Shown piece after piece: positions 46,382 through 58,586 of a stretch of DNA of 64,000 bases (positions are counted from its first letter, which is position 1; every line of letters begins with the position of its first letter). The DNA is taken from NCBI GenBank assembly GCA_030848705.1, contig CM061239.1, positions 83,186,363-83,250,362 on the forward strand, given 5' to 3'. This stretch comes from Heracleum sosnowskyi. Lineage: Eukaryota; Streptophyta; Magnoliopsida; Apiales; Apiaceae. A program made the translations under genes and the position numbers. The notes beneath the pieces were generated by a model, which was not told the DNA's origin, did not search any database, and saw nothing but the letters and a program-made list of their open reading frames with translations.

Positions 46382-46560
46382 TATTCGCTAAGTCTCCTAA
46401 ACATACCATAAATACTAGGCTCCAGACGCCTATATAAGGTCCCTGATCCTACAATCAGAACTACGTCTTTGGCTTGATTCTCAATAATGATTTGAGATAC
46501 GTAGGCATCTTGTGAGGACCAATTTAGTCCGGAAACACGAGTGCAGCCATAAAAGCTCGA
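46382..46560 (+). mobile_element. Fragment F continued, with TSD TATTC
   Basis: Bases 46382-46386 are the right TSD copy of E. A TATA box (TATATAAG, 46431-46438) and GATACGTAGGCA (46496-46507) follow, consistent with the R/U5 part of the Tat/Ogre-like LTR begun at 41267. Confidence 0.35.
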
Positions 46561-47132
46561 AGCTCATTAAACCTTATCATTAATTACACAAGCACGTTTT
46601 TTAATCCATAACATTTACCATGCATCTCTAATTCTACGGTGAAAAAAATATATGATTACTCGTTCTAATATAAATATATATTATTGATATTTTTTTCAAA
46701 ATTGCTTTTAAATTTAATAAAAATTAATATTAAATATAAATTTAATATAACTAATGTTTCCAAATATTCTATGGTGAAACACATGTTAAACCATACACAT
46801 GATTACTCGTTCGCAAATAATTGTGTTCTAGTTTTTTCATTTTTATTTTTTTAACATAATAAATGATTACACACATGTTAATTTGATTTTCAAATCAATA
46901 TTTTGAATGTTTATACTTTATATTAGTAGTTTATCATTTGTAGAAATTAAAAAATTAAATTTAATTCAATAATTAAATTTTGTGGTACATCTCAATATTT
47001 TAAATTTTGTCGCACATTAATATTTTTGTAATATTTTATAATTTTAAAATATTGTAAGGCCAGTCCAGTCCAGCCCAAGTTAAGCCCAGCCCAATAAGGG
47101 CAGTGCTGGAAATAAAAAGAAGTTAAATACAC
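46561..47132. other. AT-rich intergenic DNA
   Basis: No ORF, repeat boundary or RNA gene recognised. The stretch 46610-47050 is strongly AT-rich with poly-A and poly-T runs. Confidence 0.5.
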
Positions 47133-47263
47133 CCGCAATGATTCATTGCGGGGGAGCATTGAAACATTGCGGGGTCGAGGGGCAGTTTTGTCCAAAAAGA
47201 AGTTAAGAACACCCGCAATGATTCATTGCGGTGGGTGAGAACCCCCGCAATGATTCATTACGG
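47133..47263. repeat. Three palindromes CCGCAATGA-T-TCATTGCGG
   Basis: Copies at 47133-47151, 47213-47231 and 47245-47263 (one mismatch, ATTACGG). A half-site ATTGCGGGG lies near 47165. Each copy is preceded by an A(C)n run, and two by AAAAAGAAGTTAA. GC-rich islands in AT-rich DNA. Confidence 0.85.
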
Positions 47264-47340
47264 TGGGTGGCTGGTGGTCATTTTACAGCCACCCGTGGCT
47301 GTGGACCAAATCCCAAGGTTAAAAATAAGATAGAGTTCTT

Positions 47341-47361
47341 TATATATATATATATATATAT
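47341..47361. repeat. TA microsatellite
   Basis: About ten uninterrupted TA units. Confidence 0.95.
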
Positions 47362-48986
47362 AGGGAGTTACTAGTGAGAACTCACTATAATGGGAACCGA
47401 GACAATTTTGTAATTGTGTTGAATTGGAGGGTTACTAACAGATCACAATTTGTAAAAAGAAAAAGTGGTCAAAGACACGTTGTATTTTCACGCTTCCACT
47501 ATCACACTGAACAATCCCCTTCCTTGTTCTTGCATCCAATAACCCCTAAATCACTATTCCAGACCTCTAAAAACTTCATTAATGGTTAAAAAGTAGAGAA
47601 ATGAAGCTATATATTGTGTCATTATCATTATAATTACGCACAATATCTTTCCTCAATTTGGATTGCAGAAATTTGAATGATGTCACTATCCAAAAACTCA
47701 GGTACTTTCGATATCTTTTATTGAGAATACGATAAATTCACACTTAGTATCACTGAATCGTTAAAAAAATTAATTGTATTTACACAGAATTTAAAGAGTT
47801 TGTGCTAGGATTCATGGATACACGAATTTTGTATAAAATCTAGGGTTTTAGGATTCAAATTCACTAAATTCTGAGTATATGAATTCAAATATGCTTGAAC
47901 TTTTGAATGAAATAATGTTGCTGATACTATTCTTTTTTAGGTGATTTAGTTAGGATAATATTAAAATAGTTTCGATGATCAACAAATTTGTTCATGGAAG
48001 ATGTAATGGTAGGCTTATGCTACATTGTTTTTGGTAGTTCAATGATGTAAAATAGTAGTTTCCATTTAGAGTGAATAATTTTTTAAATAATATGGTACTC
48101 TCCCTTATGATATATTTTTGGTGATTTAGTTGTAAAAAGGTGATTTTTTTAAAAGTTGAATTAATTTGTTCAGTAAACATATTTTTTTTTTGGTGTTTTA
48201 GTGTTGAAAAATGGCGATTTTCCTTCATAGTGATGTAAGTCTTTTGATAGTCTGGTAATCTACCCTTATGATAACATTTTTAGTGATGTAGTTGTGAAAA
48301 TGTGATTTTTTAATAGTGAGATTAGTTGTTAAGAAAATTATAATTTTTTTTTTTGGTGATTCAATGATATAAAAGGGTGATTTGAATATATTTTTAGAAT
48401 GCGATATTTCAGCCTTATGAAGCTAATATCGTCATTTATTTAACTGCCATATATATTTTTTTAATTTCAAGTTTGTACATGTGTATTGCGTTATCGTTGA
48501 ATTTTAGTTTCTTAATGAAAGTTGATATTAAAAGCTAGAACTTAAAAGTACTAGCTTACTTTGAGATGAAACTTTGAATTGTTAAATTTATTGGTTAAAT
48601 TTATTTCTGATGGAAATTTGATGTCATATATCTCAGGCCTTAAACTTTTATTTGACAGGGTTCTACTGTGGAATTACTTGACCTAGGCGTATTGTAGGTC
48701 TAGAATTTACTCAGGTTATGAGTTCTAAAGGTTAATGTCATATGTTTTAATGTGCGTCACCGAATTTCTAATTTTGAAACTTCTCAGAAATTATTAATTT
48801 GCTAGTATTACTTTTGGTCCAGAGTTGTGCTCGTGCTTTCGAGCACTGTTTAATTTGCTAATATTACTTTTGGTTAAGAGTGCCTACAATATATTATATA
48901 TCTCAATTGCTACACTTTTATTTCTACACTAACGTGATCGTATTGTTAGAATTTTACTCATGTTACAAGTTCTGAAGGCTTCAAGG
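47362..48986. other. Unassigned repeat-derived DNA with degenerate tandem repeats
   Basis: No convincing ORF. From about 47930 to 48400 a block GGTGATTTAGTTGTRAAAA-poly(T) recurs about six times in imperfect units that pair into a period near 160 bp, sharing CCTTATGATA. A second pair of related blocks (GTCACCGAATTTC near 48755 and GCATCACCAGATTCGC near 50139) flanks the solo LTR K. Probably an old non-coding transposon; class not recognised. Confidence 0.45.
48982..48986. repeat. Target-site duplication of solo LTR K, left copy (CAAGG)
   Basis: Repeated at 50133-50137. Confidence 0.85.
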
Positions 48987-50132
48987 TGTTGGGTTTTATA
49001 CTAAACTATTCATTAGTAGTATATAAACATTGTCCATTTTATTGAGAATCTTGATTGCATATTTTTACATTGTCTGTTTATTATATATTGTGGATAATTT
49101 AGTATCAAATGGGATAACAGAAGATTAAATTATCAGTGTCTATATATAATATAAAGGGTTCACAGTTTAAGTGGAATTAGACAAACCACTGGAATAACTG
49201 AAGTATTATTTGGGAATAGTTTATCTTGACTATTAAATAATACTTGTATACTTTGTGTATATTGAACAGGATCGAAATATTAGAATTGTTCTTCTATTCT
49301 GCCAATAAAGAAGAACTAAGATTCTATGATATTATTAATTCTTAGGTTCTCAATCCAAGTGTAGTGATTGACACTTGTATGCAATGCACATGCTTTGATT
49401 CATATGTGATGTAATTAATTGTTAATTATAATATTATGTATTGAGCAATGACATTGCATGCAGAGTGGGATATTAACTACATAAGGAAACCATGTCCTGA
49501 TAATATTCGGGTTGATGATGTCCTCTTGAAAGCTCATAAAGATAATTATGCTTTAGTCCTGCAGGCAGATTTGTTCTTGCATAATTATAAGGTTGAGTGG
49601 ATGATCAAGGATAAAAAGATATTAATTAAATTAATTATCAGAAATTAATTTAATTAATGGACATACGATATCTTAAACATGGGGAATTTAATAAGCAAAT
49701 AATATAGGAGCCGAATTTAATAATAAAATAATTACGGTATTAGGAAAGGTAGTGCAAATATTAATTCGTTAGTGGATAGAATTAATATTTAATGACATTG
49801 GGCTTGACCCAGAATGTCATTGGGAGGCCCGACCTAGTTGTCCATGATCCCTACTGGAGCCTATATATATTCTTGTTCTCCTAAAGCTGAAAACATTTTT
49901 CATAATTCGAGATTAAAACCTAGGGCAGCCGCAAGGAGCTAGGGTTTTGGGATTTCGAGGCTTTAAGGAGAGGAAAACTTCGGGAGATCGAAGGCCACAC
50001 TTCGCTCGAAGGGAATCAAGGAATTCAGTAGAAGACGTGGATCAGAATCGTAGCGATTAAGGTAAAGTTTTCTTTTCGAACTCGTAATCAATCATATAGT
50101 AAAACGCAGAACAGTAATCATACGTTCCAACA
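48987..50132 (+). mobile_element. Solo LTR K (1,146 bp)
   Basis: Starts TGTTGGG and ends TTCCAACA, an inverted terminal repeat TGTTGG/CCAACA, between CAAGG duplications. No internal region, PBS or PPT is attached, so it is a solo LTR left by recombination between two LTRs. It contains TATATATA (49862-49869) and a leader-like stretch with AAACCTAGGGCAGCCGC. The 66-codon ORF inside it is not supported as a gene. Strand is set by the TATA direction. Confidence 0.8.
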
Positions 50133-50137
50133 CAAGG

Positions 50138-52031
50138 TGCATCACCAGATTCGCAATTTCGAAACTTCCCATAAATTCATAATTTCCAGTATCACTATCT
50201 TTGGTGCAGAGAGCTGTGCGGGTGCCTTTACAAGCATTGTCACACTCATGATAATGCTCCCGCATGATTTCAATCTGGCCAAATTTATTCCATTGGCGTG
50301 TTTTATCATTTTGCTAACGTATAAGTAGTGTAGAGGTGTGATGGGTTTACCAAATAGAAATTCTTATTTTTGTTAACTGTTTGAGCACCAATGTTGTGAT
50401 TTAGTGACATTGAGTTAGAGATTTAATCTGGTATGCAGATTCTTTCCATTTGATAAAAAACTACATTGGCACTACGAGTGTTTTTGGGTTATGTATGTGA
50501 CATTTTGATTCATTTGGTCATAATTTAAATTTTTGCGAGGACCATTCTGAGGTTGTATTTTGTTAGATTATATCCGGTTGTGCCAAAATGTGTCAGGTGG
50601 GACTTGGTAGTTGGCAGTATGTCGATTCATTTTAAAAATTCATGCTATTATATTCTTTGTCCCTTATCAAAAGTTCTTTTTCAACAAAATTTTGGTGGTT
50701 TGCTAATGTTTGACAATGCATATGGTGTTTTTTTTCTTTTTCAAGTAATGACTATGATGTTTAGGTACGTGTGGTTGGGCAATCTCCAATGATATATTTC
50801 CAGTAGGAGAGTTTTGGTGTTAGTTTTTGATGTGTTTATGCATGCCTGGTACATGATTGGCTGTTATGTTGGTGTGATCTCAATTTGGAAGGAAGTTCCC
50901 AAATCTTCCCATTCTCTAGAATACAATGCCACCGTACAAAGCTGTTTCATCAGGAAACACAAGTCTATTTGATCCCTTGATCATAATTAAATACACAACA
51001 AATTTGTCAACGCATGAACTCAACATAACATAATACTGGTATGTGAAGCCTAGTATGCTGGCTTCAAATTATTAGGTATAAAAGACTTATCACTAGAAAT
51101 AGTATAGACATATCAATGAATCAACACATAAAACAAAATGCATGTTTCCAACAATTGTACTCAGAAGTGGTGTGTATTTATAAAAAATTTATTATCTATG
51201 TTGTATCTCCATAAAATAGACACAAATCACCCTTTTCTGTACTTAAGAAAGTGGTAATTTATATAAAAGAATATTTATTACTTTTATACATATTTATTAA
51301 TCTTCTTTAAGCGTCTCTCTCTCCTCAACCAAATTACATAAAACACTCATCTCTCTCGGTAAAGGAGCAACGCTGCACAGAGAAACTGACAATTTTGCAA
51401 AAGTGCGAGTGAACTTCCCTGCAATTTCCCTGATCTTTTCTTCCGATTAACATTGCTCTATACACATACACTATACAACATTCATATAGTCTTATACATT
51501 TTCATTTCTTACCTCTTTCTGATCATCTAATTGAGTCCGTAGGTACATATACCGCATTGCATATACACACGCCAATACAAACACACCTATACACATATTT
51601 GCGTATTGCCATCATTTTAGTGTTTTTGGTAGTTTGACAAATTCATATGTTATCTCCGTTGAGGGTTAGAGGGTTTGGAGGGATAACTGCTCTTGTACTT
51701 CTGATAACCGCATAAATAACTGTTATTTCCGGTGGTGTGCATTACTTTCAATCATCTTTCTTTCCCTTGCCAAGGAACTTGTTCTTGTGTTTCATACATA
51801 TAACCTCTTGTCAACAACTGTATACATGATGTTTTCATCCAACACGTACACTCAGTAATGTACATGCATTCAGGCCGCTGTAACACAGTGCATCACCGGG
51901 TTTGTGAGGACATATTAGCAGTAGCTATAAAAATTTGAGTATTGATTGGTTTTTTGGAATTCATCACAACCTTTTGGAGTCAACAAAATCAAGTGCACTA
52001 CCTTTCGTATATTCATCAGGTGGACGTATAA
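50138..52031. other. Unassigned DNA between solo LTR K and the LINE
   Basis: Continues the segment interrupted by K. Nothing coding is convincing. CT-rich, leader-like DNA at 51300-51480 and 51740-51800 may be the 5' region of an old element or the untranslated start of the LINE. The boundary is not visible. Confidence 0.35.
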
Positions 52032-54947
52032 TTGAGTATTAGTGACTTTCCACGGTCACTATCGATCATTGCTTCTTCGTCGAGGGAAGGTGCTAATTTT
52101 AGGATATGTACTCTAAATGTCGGAACGCTTACTGGAAATGTTTTGGAGCTTGTAGATATGTTAAAGAAAAGAAGAGTGGATACATTGTGTATCCAGGAGA
52201 CTAAGTGGAAGGGTGATAAGACAAATGAGGCTAATGGATTTAAGTTGTGGTATTCAGGGGTTGTGAGCACAAGAAATGGTGTTGGTATTATGTTGAATAC
52301 GCAAATGAAGAACAATGTGGTGGAAGTGAATAGATTTAATGATAGGGTTATGATGATTAAACTAGTTGTGAATGCAGAGATTGTTAATATTGTAAGTGCA
52401 TATGCTCCACAGATTGGTTTAAGTGATGTGGAAAAGAGACATTTCTGGGATTATTTAGATGATTTAGTTCGTTTAATACCTAGTGATCAACTAATATACA
52501 TAGGGGTGATTTTAATGGTCGTATTGGTGAGCAGTCTGATGGCTACGTTGGTACTCATGGGGGTTTTGGTCTTGGTACAAGAAATGAAGGTGGATGTACT
52601 CTTTTGGAATTTGCATTGGCACATGAATTAGTAATTGTTAATTCTTGTTTTAAGAAGATGGCTAATCATTTAATTACTTTTTGGAGTGGCAGATGTCATA
52701 CACAAATTGATTATCTACTTACGAGAAGATGAAACAAAAACTGCAAAGACTATAAAGTGTATTCGGGTGTGGCGTGCGCTACACAACATCGTTTGTTGGT
52801 AATGTATTTATTTATGAGGAGTAGGGTAGCAGCAGGTATTCAGGAGGCAACACCGCGAATTTTATGGAAAAACTTGAAAGGAGAAAAAGCACAAATTTTT
52901 AAGGAGGGGATTGGTTTAGACCAAAGAAGCGTTTTTGAGGAGGATGCAAATCAAATGTGGAATCAAATGGCTTCTATAATTAGGGATGTAGCTAAAGTTA
53001 CGTTAGGTGTAACTTTAGGCAAATTTCAAGATCAAAATGAGGCTTGGTGGTGGAATGAGGAGGTACAAGCGTTGTTTAAAGATAAACAAACTTGTTTTAG
53101 AGAACTTCTGGAATGCCATGAGGAAGAGCAAACTAATAGGAAAAAGATTCTTTATAAAGAAGCTCGGCGAAGGGCCAAAAAGGCGGTTGCAGAGGCGAAA
53201 GATAAGGCATATGAGGCTATGTATGAGTGCCTTAATACGAAAGAGGGGGAAAATGGGATTTATAAATTAGCAAAGGCTCGAGAAAGAAGAAGACGTGATT
53301 TATGATTTTTTAGGTTTGTAAAGGACGAAGATGAGCATGTGTTAATGAAGGATGATGATATTCGATGTAAATGGTATAACTATTTTAGACGGTTATTTAA
53401 TGAGAGACGCATCAATGATGGGAATTTAGGGTGGGAAGAATTTCACCAATCCGATCGTGGTTCCATTACACAACCTTTTATAAGAAGAGAGGAAATTAAG
53501 TGGGCCTTGCATAGAATGGGTAAATGTAAAGCTACAGTGCCAGACCAAATACCTATTGAGGTATGGTGGTGTTTAGGTGAGGAGGGTGAGCGGTGGTTGA
53601 CACGCTTATTTAATATTATTCTTAGGACTGTTAAGCTGCCTGATGAATGGAGGCTTAGTATGGTTGTACTAATTTATCAGAATAAGGGGGATTTTCAGAA
53701 TTGTGGTAACTACCGTGGTATTAAACTTCTAAGTCATACTATGAAATTATGGGAGAAAATGATTGAATGTAGGATAAGAGGACATGCTGAAGTGTCTGAA
53801 AATCAATTTGGTTTTATGTCGGGTAGGTCAACAATGGAGGCGATTCATCTACTTCGACGATTAATGGAGAAATATAGAGAGCGTAGTAGAGACTTGCATA
53901 TGATTTTCATCGATTTGGAAAAAGCTTATGATAGTGTACCACGTAATTTAATCTGGACTAGTTTGGAGGAAAAAGGAGTGTCATGGATTTACGTGCGGGT
54001 GATACAAGAGATGTATTATCGAGTAGTAACTTGTGTTAGAACCCCTGTGGGGGATACTGAATATTTTCCAGTAGATATAGGATTGCACCAAAGATCATCA
54101 TTGAGTCCATTTCTTTTTGTAGTAATAATGGATGTGCTCACTAGAGGAATCCAAGATGAGGTACCATGGTGTATGCTTTTTGTGGATGACATAGTTATAA
54201 TTGATGAGACAAAGGTTGCGATAAATGCGAAGTTAGAACAATGGAGAGTTACATTGGAGATGTCTGGCTTGCGTGTTAGTCGTTCAAAGACTGAATATGT
54301 GTGGTATAATTTTAGTAATGATCCAACTGAGGTCGGGGTAGATGTTAGAAATGGTGACCAATTACTAGTTCCGAGTGATAGTTTTAAGTATTTGGGTTCT
54401 ATTATTTAAAAAGATGGGAAGATATATGATGATGTGACTCATCGAATTAAGTCAGGTTGGTTAAAGTGGAGGGCAGCTTCAGGAGTGTTGTGTGATAAGA
54501 AGATTCGTTTAAAACTAAAAGGTAGATTTTATAGACTACCAATTAGACCAGCTTTGTTGTATAGGTCTGAGTGTTGGGCGCTGAAGAAGATTCAAGAATA
54601 TCGATTGGAGGTAGCGGAAATGAGGATGCTGCGTTGGATTTATGGTCGGACAATGTTAGATAGACTGCCAGTTGGTTTTTTTAGGAGATAATTACGAGTT
54701 GCATGTATTTCAGATAAAGTAAGGGAAGGCAGACTGCGATGGTTTGGTCATGTTCGGAGGAGACGGATGTCAACTTCAGTGCGGAGGGTGGAGGGTTTAG
54801 TGATGGCGGGTGTGAGAAGGAAAGGAAGACCAAGAAGAACTTGGGATGACTTACTTACATTCGATTTGCAATCTTTAAACCTTTAGGGAGATATGGTATC
54901 AGATAGAAGCTCTTGGAGGCGTCAAATTAGAGTGGTGGATTAACTTA
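52032..54947 (+). pseudogene. RTE-clade LINE: endonuclease and reverse transcriptase, decayed
   Basis: A non-LTR retrotransposon polyprotein with AP endonuclease then RT and no ORF1, as in the RTE clade. Endonuclease: FRICTLNVGTLTGN, LCIQETKWKG, SAYAPQ. The frame shifts near 52505, inside GDFNGRIG, by loss of one G. Then TQIDYLLTRR in the second frame, with a stop at 52729-52731. RT: YRGIKLLSHTMKLWE, IDLEKAYDSVPR, QRSSLSPFLF and MLFVDDIVII (FVDD for the usual FADD). C-terminal block: RSECWALKK, MRMLRWIYG, RLRWFGHVRR. Further in-frame stops at 53303-53305, 54407-54409 and 54689-54691. The 3' end is not sharply defined. Confidence 0.9.
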
Positions 54948-55023
54948 TGTGGATTTTGTATTTTGTGGTGTTAGTAGTTTTGTTCTTGTGCTTACTTCTT
55001 TTGTTATTATATTGTGGAATTCA

Positions 55024-58000
55024 TGTAATATCCCAAAGTTTTGTAATATTTTGAAACCCTGATGAATAGTAAATTTTGCTGATGAAAAATATTTTCAGAC
55101 CACCCTATATGGAAGACATGGAATGAATGTTTCGAAGTTATATTATTGATGTATAGGGAGAATAAGTGAATGCAAACGCAATCAGAATCAGGAGATTTCC
55201 ATTCAAGTTTTAAATCACTATTCATTGGACAATCAAGGATGTATTGAATTGATCATTTTGAGAAAATATATAGAATGAGCAATCCATGATCACATATTAA
55301 TCCAAGGTAATAAAAAGGTCAAGAAAGTATCCCCTAGCATTGGTACAACGAAACGTTTTCAAAATCCCTTGAACCTATCTCAAAACTTAGCAACAAAGCA
55401 GAAGCGTAACGAATTATGGGTTGAACCCTAACCAAAGGTGAAGTATAATATAAGATCATCAAGTGCAACATATAAGAGGATTGATGACACAAGAAATGAC
55501 ACAAATCATGACATAAGAATGACACAAATCATGACATAAGCATGACACAAGGGATGACAAGGTGATGAATCACCACCTTGTCACCATTTCCTTCAAAAAC
55601 TAGCCATTGGATGACATGTGGCATGGGATGACAAAAGAACATTAGAACCACACAAAATGGAAGCATGTAATTAGTGATTATTAGACAAAAGAAAGAAAAG
55701 AAAAATCAAGAAGCAAATATCAAGAAGAAGAAGAAGAAACTTTCGGCCAAAAATTTCTTCAAACCTTAAGAAAGTTTTCTTCAACTTCCACTCCACCAAA
55801 AATCATAGTTATGGATTCTAAATATTCCTTATCCCTAGACTAAGGTAAATCCTTGATCCTAGCTTCATCCATTATTGTGTTCATATTCAAATCATGAGCT
55901 AAAGATGATGATGAATAGTAAAGTGAATAGAAAACTCATGATTTCTTGCTTTGTTCTTGAAGTTTAAGGTTTGTTAAGGATAATTAAGGAGCAAGGAAGA
56001 GCATACTAGCTATTGATAGTCCATATTAAGTACCAAGGAACGTATAAACCCTCTCACACTTTTATTTATGCTTTGATTATAGTGATTAAATGATGATGAT
56101 TAGAGATGGTGTGATATTAAGGATGAATACTTGTTAATGATGAATGTTTAGTGGTTATTTTGATGGTGGAACTTGTAGACATTGATATGAACTTTTTTAG
56201 GCAGAAAATAAGTTGGGTGATATGAGGAATTAGAAGTATGGTTGATTGGTTGTTGATTAATGGATTTTTGGAGTGTTTTAAACACGAGAATCTTGATTAA
56301 ACGTCGTTACTATGTCGGATTTTCATTAGATTGATTAGGCAGAAACCTCGGGTACCTTCAAGACATGACAAAAATACTTAATGACCATGATCATGTAGGT
56401 CTTGTTGTTTAGTTTATTTTGGCGAAAGAATCGTATCGTTTCGATTTATGGTTTAGGAGAAACACTCGTTTTAGTGAAAGTGATTTCGGGTAACTAAGTA
56501 GTTCACTATATGAATTTTGAACATATGATCAAGCCCTTTAAAAATGTAAATAGGTCATGATATTAAGGTGGATACTAGTATGGACAGTTAGGAAGGGAAC
56601 CGAGAAGGTTTTGTGTTAAAAATATAATATTTCGATTTTATAAAAATGCGGGAACCAAAGTTTCGCAAGTGAAATGCCCTTAAAGGGGTAGTTAAAACCA
56701 TAAGTTTAGTAATGGTAAAGTACTTGGGTTTTGTGAATGGATTATTACCCAAACTTTTGACTGAAGAGTTTAAGGAATGTCATGAGGTTATAAGTGACCA
56801 AGAACGAGACATTTGATTTTCATTAAGAGAACGTTAGTGCTTAAGTTAATGGCACATTAAATGGTTCTAGGGGACTGATTGTGTATTGTGTATCTTATTA
56901 TAGATCGACGAGCACACTCCCAAGCCCCCACTACCACTTCACCAAGACACCCAGGCAAGTTTTCAAACCCTACATCTGATATAAGATGCTGTTGTGATTT
57001 AATGTTATGATTGTGATATATACTGTTTTATTTCGTTAAAAGGACTATGAATTGATTTACGCTTTTGGTTAAAAGCTTTCGTAAGATGTATGGTTTATAT
57101 GCTATGACTATATTAGATATAAACCGAGGTTTTATAAAAACTCTAAGTATAGAGTACTTGTATTATAGTTAAACTTTAGACCGGGAGCTAAATAATTATT
57201 TTGTTTGGTTATACGGTCATAAAAGCTGGAAGGTTCCAGAGACAGCTATACTTTTAACAATGATTAAATATTCCAATCATTATATTTTGAATATTTAAGG
57301 TGAGATATTTGAATAATATTATTATAAATATTATTTGAATATTTATTTAATTAAGTGAATATCATGAGATATTCATTTAAGTAAGATTTTATTGAATAAT
57401 TAATTCAATATTTATTATAGGAATATTTATTAAATATTCAAAATATGATTTAAAAATCATAGAACCTTATTTATATTATTATTTAAGGTTCCAATATTTA
57501 TTAAAATATTTTCTGATCTTAAAAAGATTTATTTGATTATAGTAGGGGTTCCCAACTATTTTATTGAATCCATTCCAGGAAGTGAACATATGATTTCACC
57601 TACCTCTTTCACATCACAACAGCTAGAGTAGATGGCCAGCATCCGCCATACCACTCGGAAGCGCGTCTGGGACGTGTAGACCCCCAATGGGATGGTTCTT
57701 GCGGCACCTCAGGTAGAAGTATTGAGTTGGTTCGAAGTGCAGCTCTTGTTTCTCCGGTTTATTTATAAGTATCACCTATGTATATTAATGAACAAGAATA
57801 AACATTTGCGCTGCCTTTATGGTTTCAAGTAGAAATCATACTGGCAGTAGGTTTCGAGCATTTTACTTTTGGGTTGTAATAAATGTACTTTGTGGATCAT
57901 ATGACTACTGTTTATGAAATTTCATTTCTGAGACATAATTGGCGTGTGTATATTTGTGGTGGGGTCACCATGTGTGTTGATTTATTATTATTATGATTCG

Positions 58001-58072
58001 AGTATCAAGTGTTTGTATGGAATAAGGAGTGTGACAACCTAGATCTCTGACCCCGGATCTGGGGGTGTTACA
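55024..58072 (+). repeat. Element G 5' LTR (Tekay-like Gypsy)
   Basis: 3,049 bp, from TGTAATATCCC to GGGGGTGTTACA. Its first 150 bases and its last 70 (GACCCCGGATCTGGGGG) parallel the LTR of D, so it is a related but distinct family. Left neighbour ATTCA (55019-55023) should be the TSD; the partner is outside the window. It includes a strongly AT-rich part at 57260-57545. Confidence 0.85.
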
Positions 58073-58260
58073 GAAATGTTATCAGAGCCTATAGTTATTA
58101 ATCTCAGAAATGATAGGGCGTTAGGAATAATAAATGCAACTATAATAATAATGAGAAGTCCCATCGAGTTCATGGTTGGGCTACCGGATGTAACACTAAC
58201 TGTTAAAACCCGCAAGGGAACTTTTATTTCACAGTAGTAACCTAGCTTTCGTTTGTATAG

Positions 58261-58586
58261 GTGTTTGCGGCCGAAGAGGCTGATGACTTTGAGACCCAGC
58301 ATGACGATGCTCTGCTGGCGGCTGAGGATGACCCCATGGAGGATCCATATGAGGATCCCGAGGAGGATACAGAGGACCCGGACGAGGATCCGGAAGAGGA
58401 CCCCACGACCGTGCTTGACTTTCCTACTTCTCCTACTATTGATGGAGAGTCGACGGAGGATGATTATTCCACTGAGAGGGATCAGGTTGTGCCTGATGTA
58501 GGTACCTCGGAGGACGATGAGACTTCTGAGGACAATGTTAGCCGAGGAGGCATCAGGATGTACCCCCTGCCTACTGTGAGAGCCCT
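58261..58586 (+). pseudogene. Element G acidic ORF upstream of gag, first part
   Basis: An open frame rich in Asp, Glu and Pro (EDDPMEDPYEDPEEDTEDP), read from GTG because no ATG is present in frame. It is cut by solo LTR H. The second part continues at 61383-61559 (MEMRREISNIEV, MVRMRGLSVIPEGL, ELIWTEAMAHVRSLTRLEEE) with one stop. A decayed relative sits at the same place in D. Unknown protein; an extra ORF between PBS and gag is uncommon. Confidence 0.6.

Noticed and set aside
49448..49648. 66-codon ORF as a small host gene
   Set aside because: It lies wholly inside solo LTR K and has no recognisable domain.
52016..52315. Minus-strand ORF over the LINE start
   Set aside because: The plus strand has the endonuclease motifs. 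The minus frame has no domain and is a shadow.
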